From Lamellibrachia columna (Eukaryota > Annelida > Polychaeta > Sabellida > Siboglinidae): a DNA stretch of 64,000 bases. The stretch covers positions 7,384,201 to 7,448,200 of the forward strand of contig OY759268.1 of the NCBI GenBank assembly GCA_963662155.1, given 5' to 3'. Below are positions 42,989-55,285 of this stretch, one piece after another. Under the pieces are notes generated by a model. That model was not told the origin of the DNA, searched no databases, and saw nothing but the letters and a program-made list of their open reading frames with translations. A program made the position numbers and the translations under genes. The number at the start of each line of letters is the position of its first letter. The first letter of the stretch is position 1.

Positions 42989-44029
42989 AACAAATTGAGA
43001 GTCCAAGTCAGTCAATCGTAGAAAGATGCTGTATTTGCAACAGTCTGTCTTAGCTTATAAACAGAGAAAACATATTTTGATGTTTGTATGTTGAGCGCAT
43101 CGTGAAGTCGGAGTGAGAAAAGTCTTGGTTGATAGTGATACGTTTATGTAATATACAGCTAGATAGTAAGTTGTCATCAAACTCTTAGCTACGAATGTGA
43201 CATTTACCAATTTACCGGTTTTATTTTTTATTTACCAGTTATTATGATACACATATATCGGGGGCTAATTGGGAGAGGCAAAAAAAATTTGTCCGAGATA
43301 TGCTTTACTGTCGAAATCTATTAAGAAGCATAACTTTGTAAAGAATAACACACTGCTGAAACGTTCCGGCAAAATCATGTACCAGTCGCCAGTACTTATG
43401 AATTTAAACAGTCCAATGAGTTCTGACATTCATACAGATGGTTTGACAGCATCGAAATCAGACTGATCGTATTGATCTCAGTGTTCAACTCCAGTTGGTC
43501 TACACCCGTCTGTTACACCACAGTTGATCTACTAGTATTTCCTGGATTATACACAAGTTGGTCAAGAGCAGGTGCTATTGATCCCATACGTGGGGAATGT
43601 GTGGATGACGGTTCACACCCCGGTTGTGGTGACGTCTCTAAATATTGAATTACCCTTAATAACTATATGCTACAATAAAACACATTCATGTCTTCAAAAT
43701 GCTAATTAATAATAGTCAAATGTTTTTCCTTATTGATGCTTGATAGTTTATTATTTCCATTAGTAGTTCGTATAGATAACTACTTGTCCGCTCACAATTG
43801 TGTATGTGTCGGGGCAATTGTCCGGAGGTTCAATTGTCCTAGGTGGAACATTTCAATTACTGTGGCGCAAGACATTGAAACGCGATCGGAAGGGAAAAGA
43901 ATCCGGTGAAATACAAACGTAGACTGAATAACGGTTTTCGTAACTATGGCCGTGACTCGTAATACAAAAGGCCCGTTTCATGACAATACAAACAACATGT
44001 TTGACCCTGTTATTGGGAAAATAAAAACA
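42989..44029. other. Spacer before the 3' end of B2
   Basis: Copy of 16594-17627. A 125-codon plus-strand frame from 43946 is open here but closed in the sister copies, so it is not called. Confidence 0.5.
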
Positions 44030-44035
44030 TTTATT
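44030..44035 (-). promoter_or_regulatory. Candidate poly(A) signal of B2
   Basis: Minus-strand AATAAA at the conserved place. Confidence 0.3.
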
Positions 44036-44298
44036 GTTCCACAAAAGTACCGTTATTACATCAAACAAAAGCCCGCTATTTTGAAAGCAAAAATCAATAA
44101 AGATATTCCAAAACCCCGTTGCAATACCGGGACAACGGGTCACTGGCTATGGGCCTGGTTGGCATGCCTATTAAAAAACCTGACGTATCTGGAAGACATG
44201 AAACGATATTTCGCAAACACTGCGAGCTGTCACCATGCACGTTATGTTGTGCGACTGTATCAATGCATGAATTTCTCAACTGCGCTACAGTTGGGCAG

Positions 44299-44591
44299 TC
44301 ACTCGATCTGCACTTTACAATAGCAGTATTTCCGTAGGTGCGGTAACTCGTGCATTACACAGTGCGGCTGATTCCCGTATTTGTTTATCCTGCTGATATC
44401 CCTCTCCTGTGAACTTGTCCTCCTTCAGTTGGTGAGTCACTGTTCCTTCGTACTGGGCATTCCCTGGCTTCGTCGTGATGGTCACTTGATACATGACGTC
44501 ACTGGCTTTCATTTTGTCGGAGAGATCAGCCACGTTTCCCTCTTTGTCCGACGACTTTTTAAACTTTAAAACGCTTTCGTTTGGCGCGTAC
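44299..44591 (-). pseudogene. B2 exon 4, 5-bp deletion
   Basis: Loss of TTATG (plus strand, at about 44410) shifts the frame before the ISRINKYGN motif. Confidence 0.85.
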
Positions 44592-45174
44592 CTGAATACG
44601 AAAAACACAAGATGATTTCAGGGACGTAGTATTGATTGACATGGTTGAAGGACGTTGTCTCCTCAACATTTTAGTAGGAACTTTTATTACATCAGTGGAC
44701 TTTGTTGAAGTACCACATTCAACCAGATTGGCACCAAAACAACAAACTCCAAACGGCGAGGGCCAAGTAGAACAATGGCTCATGGTGAATATTATATCGC
44801 CACGCAAATGTCTTACTCTGAGCACAAAAAATGGCGATTCACTCCTGTGGTTCACTGTGTGAGCCAACATCTGTAATGAGAACACCTTATGTTGTTCATC
44901 GAGATGGAACACGTTTAGTACACCAGTGATATTACTATATATATATGCATATGAAAGACCTATATCGGTAAAGTAGACATGTTTGGAGATTTCAATATCT
45001 ACATTGATTGATCAAGTCTTAATACTTTATCATTCACGGATGTCCTTCAAACATATTAACAAGATTTGCCATCCAAGCCAAAGGCCCAGATGGCAAGTGG
45101 ACAAGGAAGCCATTGGCTTATCGAGAGTCCAACAATGTTCATCTACTTATAAACCGCCCTCCTGAGATATGTGT

Positions 45175-45555
45175 TGTGACGGTTGGCAGCTCGCTAGCTG
45201 AATAGCTGCCATACAGTATGGCTCTAATAGTTTTTACTGTAACCGCCGGCAGCTCCTTGTAGAAATGAACCGAGCCAGTCAGGAGTGTGTGTAGTGGATT
45301 GAAGACTTTATTTCGAAGACGGAAGAACTATTAACGCAGGTTGCGGTAGTCTCCGTAAAACTCCTTGGGCCTTTCTAAACAATAAATTCAAGCAGCAACA
45401 AAAAGGTGACTAATACAAATGGCTGTTAGTCAACTGCCCCTGGTCTTCCGCGCATGGACAAGATCATACATTATGAATGTTACAATCGCCAGACGGCGAC
45501 ACCCGCCCATCGAACGTTCCGCAGTCCAAAGCCCAGAAAGTCAACACCATTTACA
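45175..45555. mobile_element. Solo LTR, 381 bp, perfect 5-bp target duplication
   Basis: TGTGACGG ... TTTACA, flanked by TGTGT at 45170-45174 and 45556-45560. It has internal palindromes (GCCATACAGTATGGC) near the 5' end. Confidence 0.8.
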
Positions 45556-46950
45556 TGTGTCAACCTTGTTTTTAAACATATTCACGCTGCTAGCAGTTAC
45601 ACAATCTGTAGACAATTTGTTCCATTCATTTATTGTCCTCTGTGAAAACGAGTGCTGCCTGATGTCCAATCCACGTTGATCCTTTACTAATTTTACCTCA
45701 TGTCCTCTAGTTCTGCTATCCTTCTTGAGTGAGAAAAACACATTTCTATCAATATGTTCATACCCATTCAATATCTTAAAAACTTCAATCTGATCTCCTC
45801 TTAACCTCCTTGTCTCTAGAGTTGTTAATCCACATTCTTTCAGGCGTTCTTCATAACTAAGGTCTCTCAGTTCTGGAATCATTTTAGTTGCTCTCCTTTG
45901 TATGCGTTCAAGCGTATCTATATCTTTCTTACGATATGGTCTCCATGCTTGTATACAGTATTCTAAATGAGGTCTAACTATTGCTTTATAAAGAGGTATA
46001 ATTAACTTTTTTCCCTTGTATGTTATGTTTCTTCTAATCAATACAAGAATTAGATTACCCTTTGAAGCTGCAATACCACACTGCTCTGAAACTTTCATAT
46101 CAGCGCTTATTGTAACTCCTAAGTCCTTTTCTTTTACAGTAGTACCCAGAACAGTATCTCCCATTTTATAGTTTACATTCAAGTTCCTATGTCCTGTATG
46201 TAGGCATTTACATTTCCCAAAATTGAACAACATCTGCCATTTCTCAGACCATTTCACTAATCTGTCTAGATCGTTTTGTAAATGTTGTTTATCACCATCA
46301 GTATTAACCTTTCTAAACAGTTTTGTGTCATCCGCAAATTTCAGTACGTTACTTGTTATACTGTCGTCCAAGTCATTGATATAAATTAAGAATAATATAG
46401 GTCCTAATACTGATCCTTGAGGTACCCCACTCAAAACCGATTTCCAATTTGAAACTTCTCCATCTACTACAACTCGTTGTCTTCTGTCAGTCAGCCATTG
46501 TTCTATCCAGTCAGTTATGCTGTCCCCGATACCATGGGCTTTTAATTTAAGTAGTAATCTTTGATGTGGCACTTTGTCAAAAGCTTTCTGAAAATCTAAG
46601 TAGATAATATCTACTGGCGATCCCACGTCTATCCACTTAGTGATTTCTTCCAAAAAACATAACATATTTGTTAAGCATGACCTCGCTTTAAGGAATCCAT
46701 GTTGAGATGAATTTAATAATGTATGCTTAACGAGGAAGTCGACCATGTGGTCTTTAATTAACCTTTCTAATAATTTACAAATCACTGACGTTAAACTCAC
46801 TGGTCTGTAATTCTCTGACTTATTTCTCGAACCCTTTTTAAATAATGGTATGATGTTTGCTTCTTTCCATTCAAACGGAACAACTCCCTCTTTTAATGAC
46901 AAGTTGAATACTCTTGCAAGTGGTATACTGATTTGTTCTACTGTTTCCAT
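45541..46950 (-). CDS. Reverse transcriptase, CR1-like, uninterrupted 469 codons
   Basis: Domains in order: PLFKKGSRNKSENYRPVSLTS, HGFLKARSCLTN, IIYLDFQKAFDKVPHQRLL, SGVPQGSVLGPILFLIYINDL, catalytic FADDTKLFRK, DLGVTISADMKVSEQ, ILVLIRRNITYK, HLEYCIQAWRPYRKKDIDTLERIQRRATKMI and the INEWNKLS end. All palm residues are present. Upstream parts of ORF2 are in other frames. The last few codons read into the solo LTR. Confidence 0.85.
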   Translation of the reverse strand: METVEQISIPLARVFNLSLKEGVVPFEWKEANIIPLFKKGSRNKSENYRPVSLTSVICKLLERLIKDHMVDFLVKHTLLNSSQHGFLKARSCLTNMLCFLEEITKWIDVGSPVDIIYLDFQKAFDKVPHQRLLLKLKAHGIGDSITDWIEQWLTDRRQRVVVDGEVSNWKSVLSGVPQGSVLGPILFLIYINDLDDSITSNVLKFADDTKLFRKVNTDGDKQHLQNDLDRLVKWSEKWQMLFNFGKCKCLHTGHRNLNVNYKMGDTVLGTTVKEKDLGVTISADMKVSEQCGIAASKGNLILVLIRRNITYKGKKLIIPLYKAIVRPHLEYCIQAWRPYRKKDIDTLERIQRRATKMIPELRDLSYEERLKECGLTTLETRRLRGDQIEVFKILNGYEHIDRNVFFSLKKDSRTRGHEVKLVKDQRGLDIRQHSFSQRTINEWNKLSTDCVTASSVNMFKNKVDTCKWC

Positions 46951-47005
46951 TAGTAATTTTGGAGGAATCCATCCACTCCCGGTGATTTATTATCCTTCAT
47001 TGCCT

Positions 47006-47794
47006 TTATTTTATTTTTTTAACTACCATTTCTGGAGTTACAACTAACGATCTTAAATAGTCAGATTTAGCCTCCTGAAATTTAGCACCAGCAACTGGTA
47101 ATGAACTAATATCTTCTTTGGTTAACACTGAACTGAAGTAACCATTTAGTTCTTCCGCCATTAAAAACCCATGTGATATTATATTTCCAGCACTGTCTTC
47201 TAGAGGTCCAAAATTGTCTTGTACGTTTTGTTTACACCTGACATATGCATAACAACTCTTGCTGTCATTTTTTATGCTACATGCTAGTTTTTGCTCATAG
47301 CTTCTTTTCGATTGTCTGATTTCAGTTGTAGCTGCATTAAGTGCCTCTTTGTAATTTGCATAGTCTTCTTCCTTTCTGGTACGCCTATAAACCCTCCACA
47401 TAGTTTGTTTTAACACTATTTTTCTAATAGCCTCTTTTGACAAGTGTTTCTTTCTACACCGTTTTTCTTGTTTTTGGAAAGGAATAAATTTATCGATGAT
47501 ACTCTCAATTTCATATTTTAGAATATTCCAACATTCAATTGCGGTCTTATTCATCAGCATGTTATTCCAATCTAGCTTTGCTAAATATTTTCTCATATCT
47601 TTGTAGATACCTTTGTGAAAGTTTCTCTTGTACGTTTTCTTATTTTTACTTTCTGATCTTGCATTGATGTCAAAATGTATTTGATTATGTTCACTGTTAC
47701 CCAATGGTTCAAGTATTTTTACATTGTCCACTAATTCGTTTTGTGATGACAAAACTATATCTAATACATTTTCTCCCCTGATTGGTTCTAGCAC
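47006..47794 (-). CDS. LINE ORF2 endonuclease end and linker (CR1-like)
   Basis: 262 codons: the end of the endonuclease (VLDIVLSSQNELVDNVKILEPLGNSEHNQIHF, including the SEHNQI catalytic His block) and the linker up to VVTPEMVVKKIK. Confidence 0.75.
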   Translation of the reverse strand: MLEPIRGENVLDIVLSSQNELVDNVKILEPLGNSEHNQIHFDINARSESKNKKTYKRNFHKGIYKDMRKYLAKLDWNNMLMNKTAIECWNILKYEIESIIDKFIPFQKQEKRCRKKHLSKEAIRKIVLKQTMWRVYRRTRKEEDYANYKEALNAATTEIRQSKRSYEQKLACSIKNDSKSCYAYVRCKQNVQDNFGPLEDSAGNIISHGFLMAEELNGYFSSVLTKEDISSLPVAGAKFQEAKSDYLRSLVVTPEMVVKKIK

Positions 47795-47836
47795 GTGCTG
47801 AGTAAGAAAGCTATCCTGGATTAAAAATAGAAATGT

Positions 47837-48245
47837 TTAGTCTTCAATGCCTGTGCTCTCTAGAGAATTCCATTGTTTGTGTCCATGGTTAAAATCTCCC
47901 ATTATGATACATTCCCCTTTACTAACTTCCTTTATAGCGTTTTTATTTTTGTGTTGTCCTCTTTGTTTATGTTTGGACTTCGGTAAACTAATCCAATAGT
48001 TAATTTTGAATTTCCTGAAACAATTTAGCACCAAACAGCTTCATCGCAATCTGCTTCCCTTTCTAGTTTATTTCGTAAGCTTGAATATATTCTTTAACAT
48101 ATAAAATAAATCCCCTTCCCCTTCTTCCTATTCGATCTTTCCTAAACATTACGTATCCTGCCAGTCCTAATTCAGCATCTGTTATGTCTATATTGGCCCA
48201 TGATTCAATTATACCAATTATGTGAGGGTCAATATCTTGTACCAT
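47837..48245 (-). CDS. LINE endonuclease N-terminal fragments (CR1-like)
   Basis: IIGIIESWANIDITD and IIMGDFNHGHKQW, with stops between. Confidence 0.65.
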
Positions 48246-48406
48246 AATGTTTAATTAGTTTTTCTTATTTACTATGCTCCTTGTATTTAAACATACGCAT
48301 CTATAAGCTGTTTCAGTTATGTTTTTCGGATGATTTAATATTGGTTTATCTGTGCTAGTGGCCTCTTGTTCTGCTTGAGACACCTCTAGGTAACCCCCCT
48401 GCACTT

Positions 48407-48866
48407 CTAGTTTAAACAATGTTTACTTCCAAAAATATTTGTCATTGTACCCATGCCACTATCTACTGCTGCTGAAAGTTCGTCCGCGAATACTGCTGCT
48501 CCCTTTCCACTTAGATGAAGCCCCTCCTTCATGTACATATCAGCCCTCCCAACAAAACTTCCCCATAAATCCACAAATCCAACTTCCTCTTCCCTACATA
48601 GCTTCTGGACTAACATGATAATTGCCATCCCCCGACAATTTCGATATTTGTGACCCCTCCTGCCCATTAATGGTAAAATCCCTCACAGTATTACCTGCTC
48701 AACCCGCGTCTGTTTTAGTGTTCTGACCAACTGCCTATATTTCCTAACTATGGCAGTTGTACCCTCCCTCTCTACCTTATTTGTTCCTACGTGTATTAAA
48801 ACAGATCCACCCTTACCCGAACCTACGATGTTTTCTACCCTCTCAGTTATCGCCTCTATTTTGGCA
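48407..48866 (-). CDS. CR1-like ORF1, SGNH-hydrolase-like domain, partial
   Basis: Copy of 21960-22419, with HVGTNKV and MKEGLHLSGKGA motifs and one internal stop. Confidence 0.65.
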
Positions 48867-49460
48867 TTACATCAACACGTGCATTACATCAACACGTTTT
48901 ATTTCCTACACCTGTTCGTGGTCATTGGCTCGACTTGTTTATTACTAGATCTACTTGCATTAACATCAAGGCAACGTTTCCTACTGATGGATTATCGGAT
49001 CAAAATGTGTCATTATTGATTTGTGGTTGCAAGTCGCGTCAAGACCTAGAATTTTTTTATCACATTTAAAAAATAAACACAAATACCCTTCATGATGATC
49101 TTGCAAATTCCGATATTTTGATCAAACTTAAATCTACATTAACTCCGCCTGGAGCTCTCCTCTTCGGAGACTCTTGCCGGTCCCAAGCCCAGATAAAGAG
49201 AAGGGTCGAGCGTGGGGATGACAACCCCACCTCGTAAAGAAAACCTTGTTACGGAAACCAAAACCAGAGAACAAAACATTTGTGGCGAAGGGGGTGAAGC
49301 ACAACAGGACACTGGACTGATGACGGACGACAGCCAAACCCAGCAGGGAGCTGGCGCCCCGATGGTGGATTCCCTGAAGCCGAAGAGGAGGACCAGAGTA
49401 GCAAGTTGAATGTTCGGACATTGTACCAGACCAGCAAGCTTGCTCAGGTGGTGAAGGAAT

Positions 49461-50333
49461 TTGATAACTATAAACAATCTTGGAGTTACCGAAGCAAGAT
49501 GGACGGAAGCAGGAAAGAGGAAATTAGAATCAGGACACACCATGCTCTTCTCTGGAAGATCAGACGACCAGCACACAGAAGAAGTGGCCCTAATTATCAA
49601 CAACAGGCTGGAGAAAGCACTGACAGAATTGAAACCACGTGGACCAAGACTTCTCCAGGCCAGATTCAACTCAAGATACACCAAATTGACAGTGATTGTA
49701 TGCTACGCACTGATTGAGGATGCAACGGAAAAAAACAAGGATAGTTTTTACGGACAACTGCAGGCAGCAACAGAGGAAGTAAGAACTCATGACATGCTGA
49801 TGATCATTGGAGACCTCAACGCCAGAGTTGCAGAAAACAACAGAGACATATAACGGGTTATGGGAAAACAAGGTTTTGGAACCATCAACGACAACGGAGA
49901 GCGACTATACGACTTTTGCCAAGAAAATGACTTGATTGTTGGAGGGACCTTGTTTCAACATAAGGATATTCACAAAATAACATGGACATCGCCAGATGGA
50001 AACACTACGAGCCAGATTGACCATATCCTCATCAGTGGTAAATGGAGAAGCTCACTGCAAGATGTTAAGGCCTGCAGAGGAGCTGACCTAGCACGTGATC
50101 ACAATCTGCTGGTTGGCAACGTCACACTGAAATTGCGCAAGGCAAAACGAAAACAGGAAAGGGGAAGACTGATCGACCCAGCCAGACTGAAAGATGCAGG
50201 GACAAAGCAAGTCTTCAAAAAAGAACTCGAGAATCGTTTCCAAATTCTTGGAGAAGAACAGGAAATGAACATTGACACCTTTAATCAAGCTTTCAGACAA
50301 GCTGGTGAGAACGTCTTAGGATATAAAAAGTAG
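49461..50333 (+). CDS. RTE-like endonuclease, broken by one stop
   Basis: VTEARWTEAGKRK, HTMLFSGRSDDQ, MIIGDLNARVAENN, then a stop (TAA at 49851-49853), RVMGKQGFGTINDNGERLYDFC, NDLIVGGTLFQHKDIHKITWTSPDG, QIDHILISGKWRSS, DLARDHNLLV (catalytic DH). Matches the CFDP2-like EEP endonucleases of RTE-type LINEs. Confidence 0.75.
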
Positions 50334-50544
50334 AAGAAAGAAGAATGGATCCAGAAAAGGATTTGGCAAAAAATTGCGGAAAGGAAAGTAATCAAATAAA
50401 ACATAAACTCAACGAGATCAGAAAGGGTTAAGGACCAACTTAAGAGAAGCTACACAAAATCACCCCTACCCAGAGTTTCCCTCAGATGGACACCTGATGG
50501 CCACAGAAAGAGAGGCAGACCAAAGGACACCTGGAGGAGAAGGG

Positions 50545-50550
50545 TAGAGA

Positions 50551-50602
<52 letters not shown>

Positions 50603-50765
50603 CAGAGAGACAGATAGAGAGACAGAGACAGAGAGACATATATACAGAGAGACAGAGAGACAGAGAGACAGAGAGACAGAGAGAGACAGAGAGACAGACA
50701 GAGAGAGAGAGAAAGAGAGACAGAGAGAGACAGAGAGAGAGACAGAGAGAGACAGAGAGAGACGA
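50545..50765. repeat. (GA)n/(GACA)n microsatellite inside the RTE-like LINE
   Basis: Same location as 24100-24280; different run pattern, about 220 bp. Confidence 0.9.
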
Positions 50766-52284
50766 GGGAACACGGATGGACTTGGGGATACCTGGAAAGA
50801 TGTGCGACAGACAGACGACGGTTGCGAGCTCTGGTGGCGGCCTTATGCGCAAACCCGCGCGAAGAGGATTAAGTAAGTAAGTAAATCTACATTATGCGAG
50901 CTTGTTAATCAGTACCATAAAATATTAAATAAACTCTTGGATAAACATACCCTAAACAAACTAAAAGTGTACAAGTTCGCCCTCTATCACCATGGATGTC
51001 TCCTTAAATAGTTGTAATAAAACGTTGTCATCAATATCTTGAAAGAATTTGGCGATGAACTCGTTCTCCACTTGATCGATCCCGTTATACTAAACAGCTA
51101 CACATGTGCATTAACAAGATGTCAAAAGCAAAGTATGATTACTATGCAAATTTTATCTCAACAAATTCTCAAAAACCTCGCCAGATGTGGACATCCGTAA
51201 TCACAATTCTACATCGGCAGAAATTGTGTAGTTCTTTTCCAAAATACTTTACAGATAAGATTGCTCGCATTCGATAAAATGTTGTCATTAATGATAATGA
51301 CTATGATTTCCCTGAACCACCACTTTTTGAAAATACACTACAGTGTTTTACACCTGCAATTACTAGTGAAGTTCTCATTATTATTAAGGTTTATGGCGCT
51401 ATAAAATGTTCCTCTTAACTTATCTTACACTCTATCTATACAACAACAACCCTTCTTGGCTAGTCAACTGCATCTTTCAAATATCCCTAGGCACCTCAGA
51501 TCATCAATTTCACAATAACATATTCCGCCTAAAACAAAATTTAACTTGGGTAAACGTGCTTTCTCTGTCGCTGCGCCTAGAGTCTGGAAAGAACTCCATA
51601 TCACTTTAAAAACATCGGAAACTATAGCTATTTTCCGAAAAAAAAACTCCAGACATATTTATTCCAAATTGCATTTAAATCATACACTTTCGGTTGTTCC
51701 TCACTCTGGTAATGACTTCTGCACTTCCCTGTTCACTAATATGCTTAATGATTTTGTTTTGTTGCGCCTCTGAGCTCAGATTCCTGAGGATATTGGCGCC
51801 ATAGAAGTTAATTATTATTATTATGTGCAAAACATATCATATATAAAAAATTTCAATTCTACAATGGCATAAATATATACAGGATAATTCATATAATAAT
51901 TTTAAACAATTCTGATTCAAATAGTACAGTACTTGGTAGAAAATTATTCACATATCACATATTTAATTCTCATCTAGCAAAACGCGAGTTTCACTTCGAC
52001 TTTGAACAAACAATGGGAACAGATTTAGTATATTGAAACAAACATTGCAAATACCACACGTTCACAAACCTTGCAAATACATGCATTCATACGAACGTGC
52101 TTACATCCGTGCGGGTGTGTGCGTACATATATGCGTGAGTGCGTGCGCGTGCGTACGTGGGGGTGCGCGTGTATCAACTATTGGATTCATGTTTCCGTTA
52201 TTCCTTTTGTTTAGTATTTGTATGCAAGGTATCTGGTAAATAAAACATGACATCGTCAACCAAGCGACACTCAGTGCGACATAC

Positions 52285-52627
52285 CTGACAGCAATCGTCA
52301 CTTCAATCAAAGTGAGCGTCTCACATTTCTCTCGCTGGGACTCTGTCTGTGAATTGATGGTCGTCAGGAGCGCTGTCGCCGCCTTCTTCACCTTCTCGTC
52401 ACCGACGTCCATCTTGGTCCAACTCAGACATGCGCACTAGTGCGGCTCAATGTCGGCCTGTGCGCATGTGAATTGATGGTCGTCAGGAGCGCTGTCGCCG
52501 CCTTCTTCACCTTCTCGTCACCGACGTCCATCTTAGTCCAACACAGACATGCGCACCAGTGCGGCTCAATGTCGGCCTGTGCGCATGTGCGAGCCTCGGG
52601 AATCTCCGACAATAAACTAGTACCTCG
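52285..52627 (-). pseudogene. B2 exon 3 with 119-bp internal duplication
   Basis: 343 nt against 224 in other copies. The segment starting GAATTGATGG at 52351 is repeated at 52470. The left unit also has CACTAGTGC, turning the Trp of PHWCACL into a stop. Confidence 0.88.
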
Positions 52628-52761
52628 CTGCGAAAATAGAAACCCAATCAAACTGAAGGCGAGTGTGCACACAGTTACTAACATAACCAGAAAGCTTTGA
52701 AAGATCAAACGAACATTTAGAAATGATGACGTTCTCCTTAAAATGTATTTTTATCGCTTGT

Positions 52762-52910
<149 letters not shown>

Positions 52911-53157
52911 TAGACTGTCACAATATATACACCACTATATAGAATCCACTGAAATGGAATGGAATATTGTTATTAGTTTTGGCCGATCTACCAAAATGTC
53001 GCAGTAAATATAGTTTAAGTGGATATTGCATTTCTGTTTACATGTGTTAAGCGACATGATCTCAATAATGTTGTTTAAATGATATTGTCAAGTGTCCAGA
53101 CTTTTTCCATCAGCAGGTGTTTTGGACTATAAAAAAGGTATATATAATATGTCTTAC

Positions 53158-53343
53158 TTGTTTGACGTCTCCCCGCATGACGGCGCTGTAGTCGACGATG
53201 TCTCGGAGAGTGGCGTGGATGTCGAACGGCGTCGACAGGCGCTGCCCGTTCGTTCGTTCGGTTCTTCATTGCTTCAGGATGATTCTTCTCGAAGGACGGC
53301 GGGATGCGAAAGGACATGAACGGATTTCGTTCTTCGAGTTTTC
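53158..53343 (-). pseudogene. B2 exon 2, frameshifted
   Basis: CGTTCGTTCGTTCGG replaces CGTTCGTTCGGAGG, a net gain of one base, breaking the frame after PEAMKN. Confidence 0.85.
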
Positions 53344-53606
53344 CTAGTTAAATTTAAAGAAATATATAAATAGTTATTTTTAACTGAAAAAGTATGGATG
53401 TGATGTCGAAAAAAAATTTGAAGATATTCAGTGAATATGTTACATTTGTGACCCAACTATTATATGTTATACAGTCGGATTAGTTTGTATCTTAGCCACC
53501 ATTATAGCCGGGACAATAATTTTGTAATCGAAAAGTCAATTGCATTTCTTCCTGTCTCACCTCTGAGACGTTTCTACCTTGTTATTTGTCACAGTATATG
53601 ATATAT

Positions 53607-53838
<232 letters not shown>

Positions 53839-53926
53839 AGGTGTCTTATGGTAAAATACAAAATGCATCATAATCGAAAAACATAAGCATAAATTCTGGA
53901 AGTGCATAAATAAACACGAGCCTTAC

Positions 53927-54155
53927 CTTGTACGAATCGACGGACGGCGGAGAAGCGCGCGCCGTGGTCAGCCATCATGATAAGAAGGGTGTTGTCCAAG
54001 TGTCCGTTAGCGTTCATGTCCTTGAGATAATCGACAAGATCGTCGTCCGCCAGCTGCAGTCGGTTGTGGGAATCGTGCGTCATCTCGGCGTTAAACAAGA
54101 AGGAGAACTTGCGCGTGCTCTTCGGATACGTCCGGTAGACGTCGCGACCGTAGTT
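53927..54155 (-). pseudogene. B2 exon 1, distal part
   Basis: From [13 protein letters not shown] through EMTHD and MMADHG to the GTAAGG donor; detached from the proximal part by the LINE. Confidence 0.85.
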
Positions 54156-55285
54156 TAACAAGATTTAACAAGATTTGCCATCCAAGCCAAAGGCCCAGAT
54201 GGCAAGTGGACAAGGAAGCCATTGGCTTATCGAGAGTCCAACAATGTTCATCTACTTATAGCCTGCCCTCCTGAGATATGTGTCAACCTTGTTTTTAAAC
54301 ATATTCACGCTGCTAGCAGTTACACAATCTGTTGACAATTTGTTCCATTCATTTATTGTCCTCTGTGAGAACGAGTGCTTCCTGATGTCCAATCTACATT
54401 GATCCTTTACTAATTTTACCTCATGTCCTCTAGTTCTGCTATCCTTCTTGAGTGAGAAAAACATATTTCTATCAATATTTTCATACCCATTCAATATCTT
54501 AAAAACTTCAATCTGATCTCCTCTTAACCTCCTTGTCTCTAGAGTTGTTAAACCACATTCTTTCAGGCGTTCTTCATAACTAAGGTCTCTCAGTTCTGGA
54601 ATCATTTTAGTTGCTCTCCTTTGTATGCGTTCAAGCGTATCTATATCCTTCTTACGATATGGTCTCCATGCTTGTATACAGTATTCTAAATGAGGTCTAA
54701 CTATTGCTTTATAAAGAGGTATAATTAACTTTTTTCCCTTGTATGTTATGTTTCTTCTAATCAATCCAAGAATTTGATTACCCTTTGAAGCTGCAATACC
54801 ACACTGCTCTGAAACTTTCATATCAGCGCTTATTGTAACTCCTAAGTCCTTTTCTTTTACAGTAGTACCCAGAACAGTATCTCCCATTCTATAGTTTACA
54901 TTCAAGTTCCTATGTCCTGTATGTAGGCATTTACATTTCCCAAAATTGAACAACATCTGCCATTTCTCAGACCATTTCACTAATCTGTCTAGATCGTTTT
55001 GTAAATGTTGTTTATCACCATCAGTATTAACCTTTCTAAACAGTTTTGTGTCATCCGCAAATTTCAGTACATTACTTGTTATACTGTCGTCCAAGTCATT
55101 GATATAAATTAAGAATAATATAGGTCCTAATACTGATCCTTGAGGTACCCCACTCAAAACCGATTTCCAATTTGAAACTTCTCCATCTACTACAACTCGT
55201 TGTCTTCTGTCAGTCAGCCATTGTTCTATCCAGTCAGTTATGCTATCCCCGATACCATGGGCTTTTAATTTAAGTAGTAATCTTT
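54156..55285 (-). mobile_element. CR1-like LINE 3' end inserted in exon 1 of B2
   Basis: 5'-truncated within the RT (starts RLLLKLKAHGIG), carries SGVPQGSVLGPILFLI and FADDTKLF and runs to a tail of two ATCTTGTTAA units. The host sequence on either side (GTAGTT and TGAGGAAGATC) abuts with at most 2-3 bp of shared T. Same subfamily as 45054-49070. Confidence 0.88.

Larger units (their letters stand above)
45054..49070 (-). mobile_element. CR1-like LINE with SGNH-type ORF1 (best-preserved copy)
   Basis: Same insertion as 18653-22612. It retains one long RT frame, a longer linker frame (47794-47006), endonuclease pieces (48245-47837) and the SGNH ORF1 (48866-48407). A frame break at about 46960-47000 and stops in the endonuclease and ORF1 make it inactive. 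Confidence 0.85.
49141..50882 (+). mobile_element. RTE-like LINE, internally deleted (better-preserved copy)
   Basis: Flanked by AAATCTACATT (49130-49140 and 50883-50893). The endonuclease is readable in two frames, 49461-49853 and 49860-50333. Confidence 0.8.
44975..51830 (+). mobile_element. L2/CR1-like LINE in intron 3 of B2, split
   Basis: Copy of 18575-25340. Pieces lie at about 44975-45053, 49070-49140, 50883-51400 and 51400-51827, with the ATT-repeat tail at the end. Confidence 0.75.

Noticed and set aside
43946..44323. 125-codon plus-strand frame over the 3' flank of B2
   Set aside because: Broken by stops or frameshifts in the homologous regions of A1, B1, A2 and A3. No recognisable motif.
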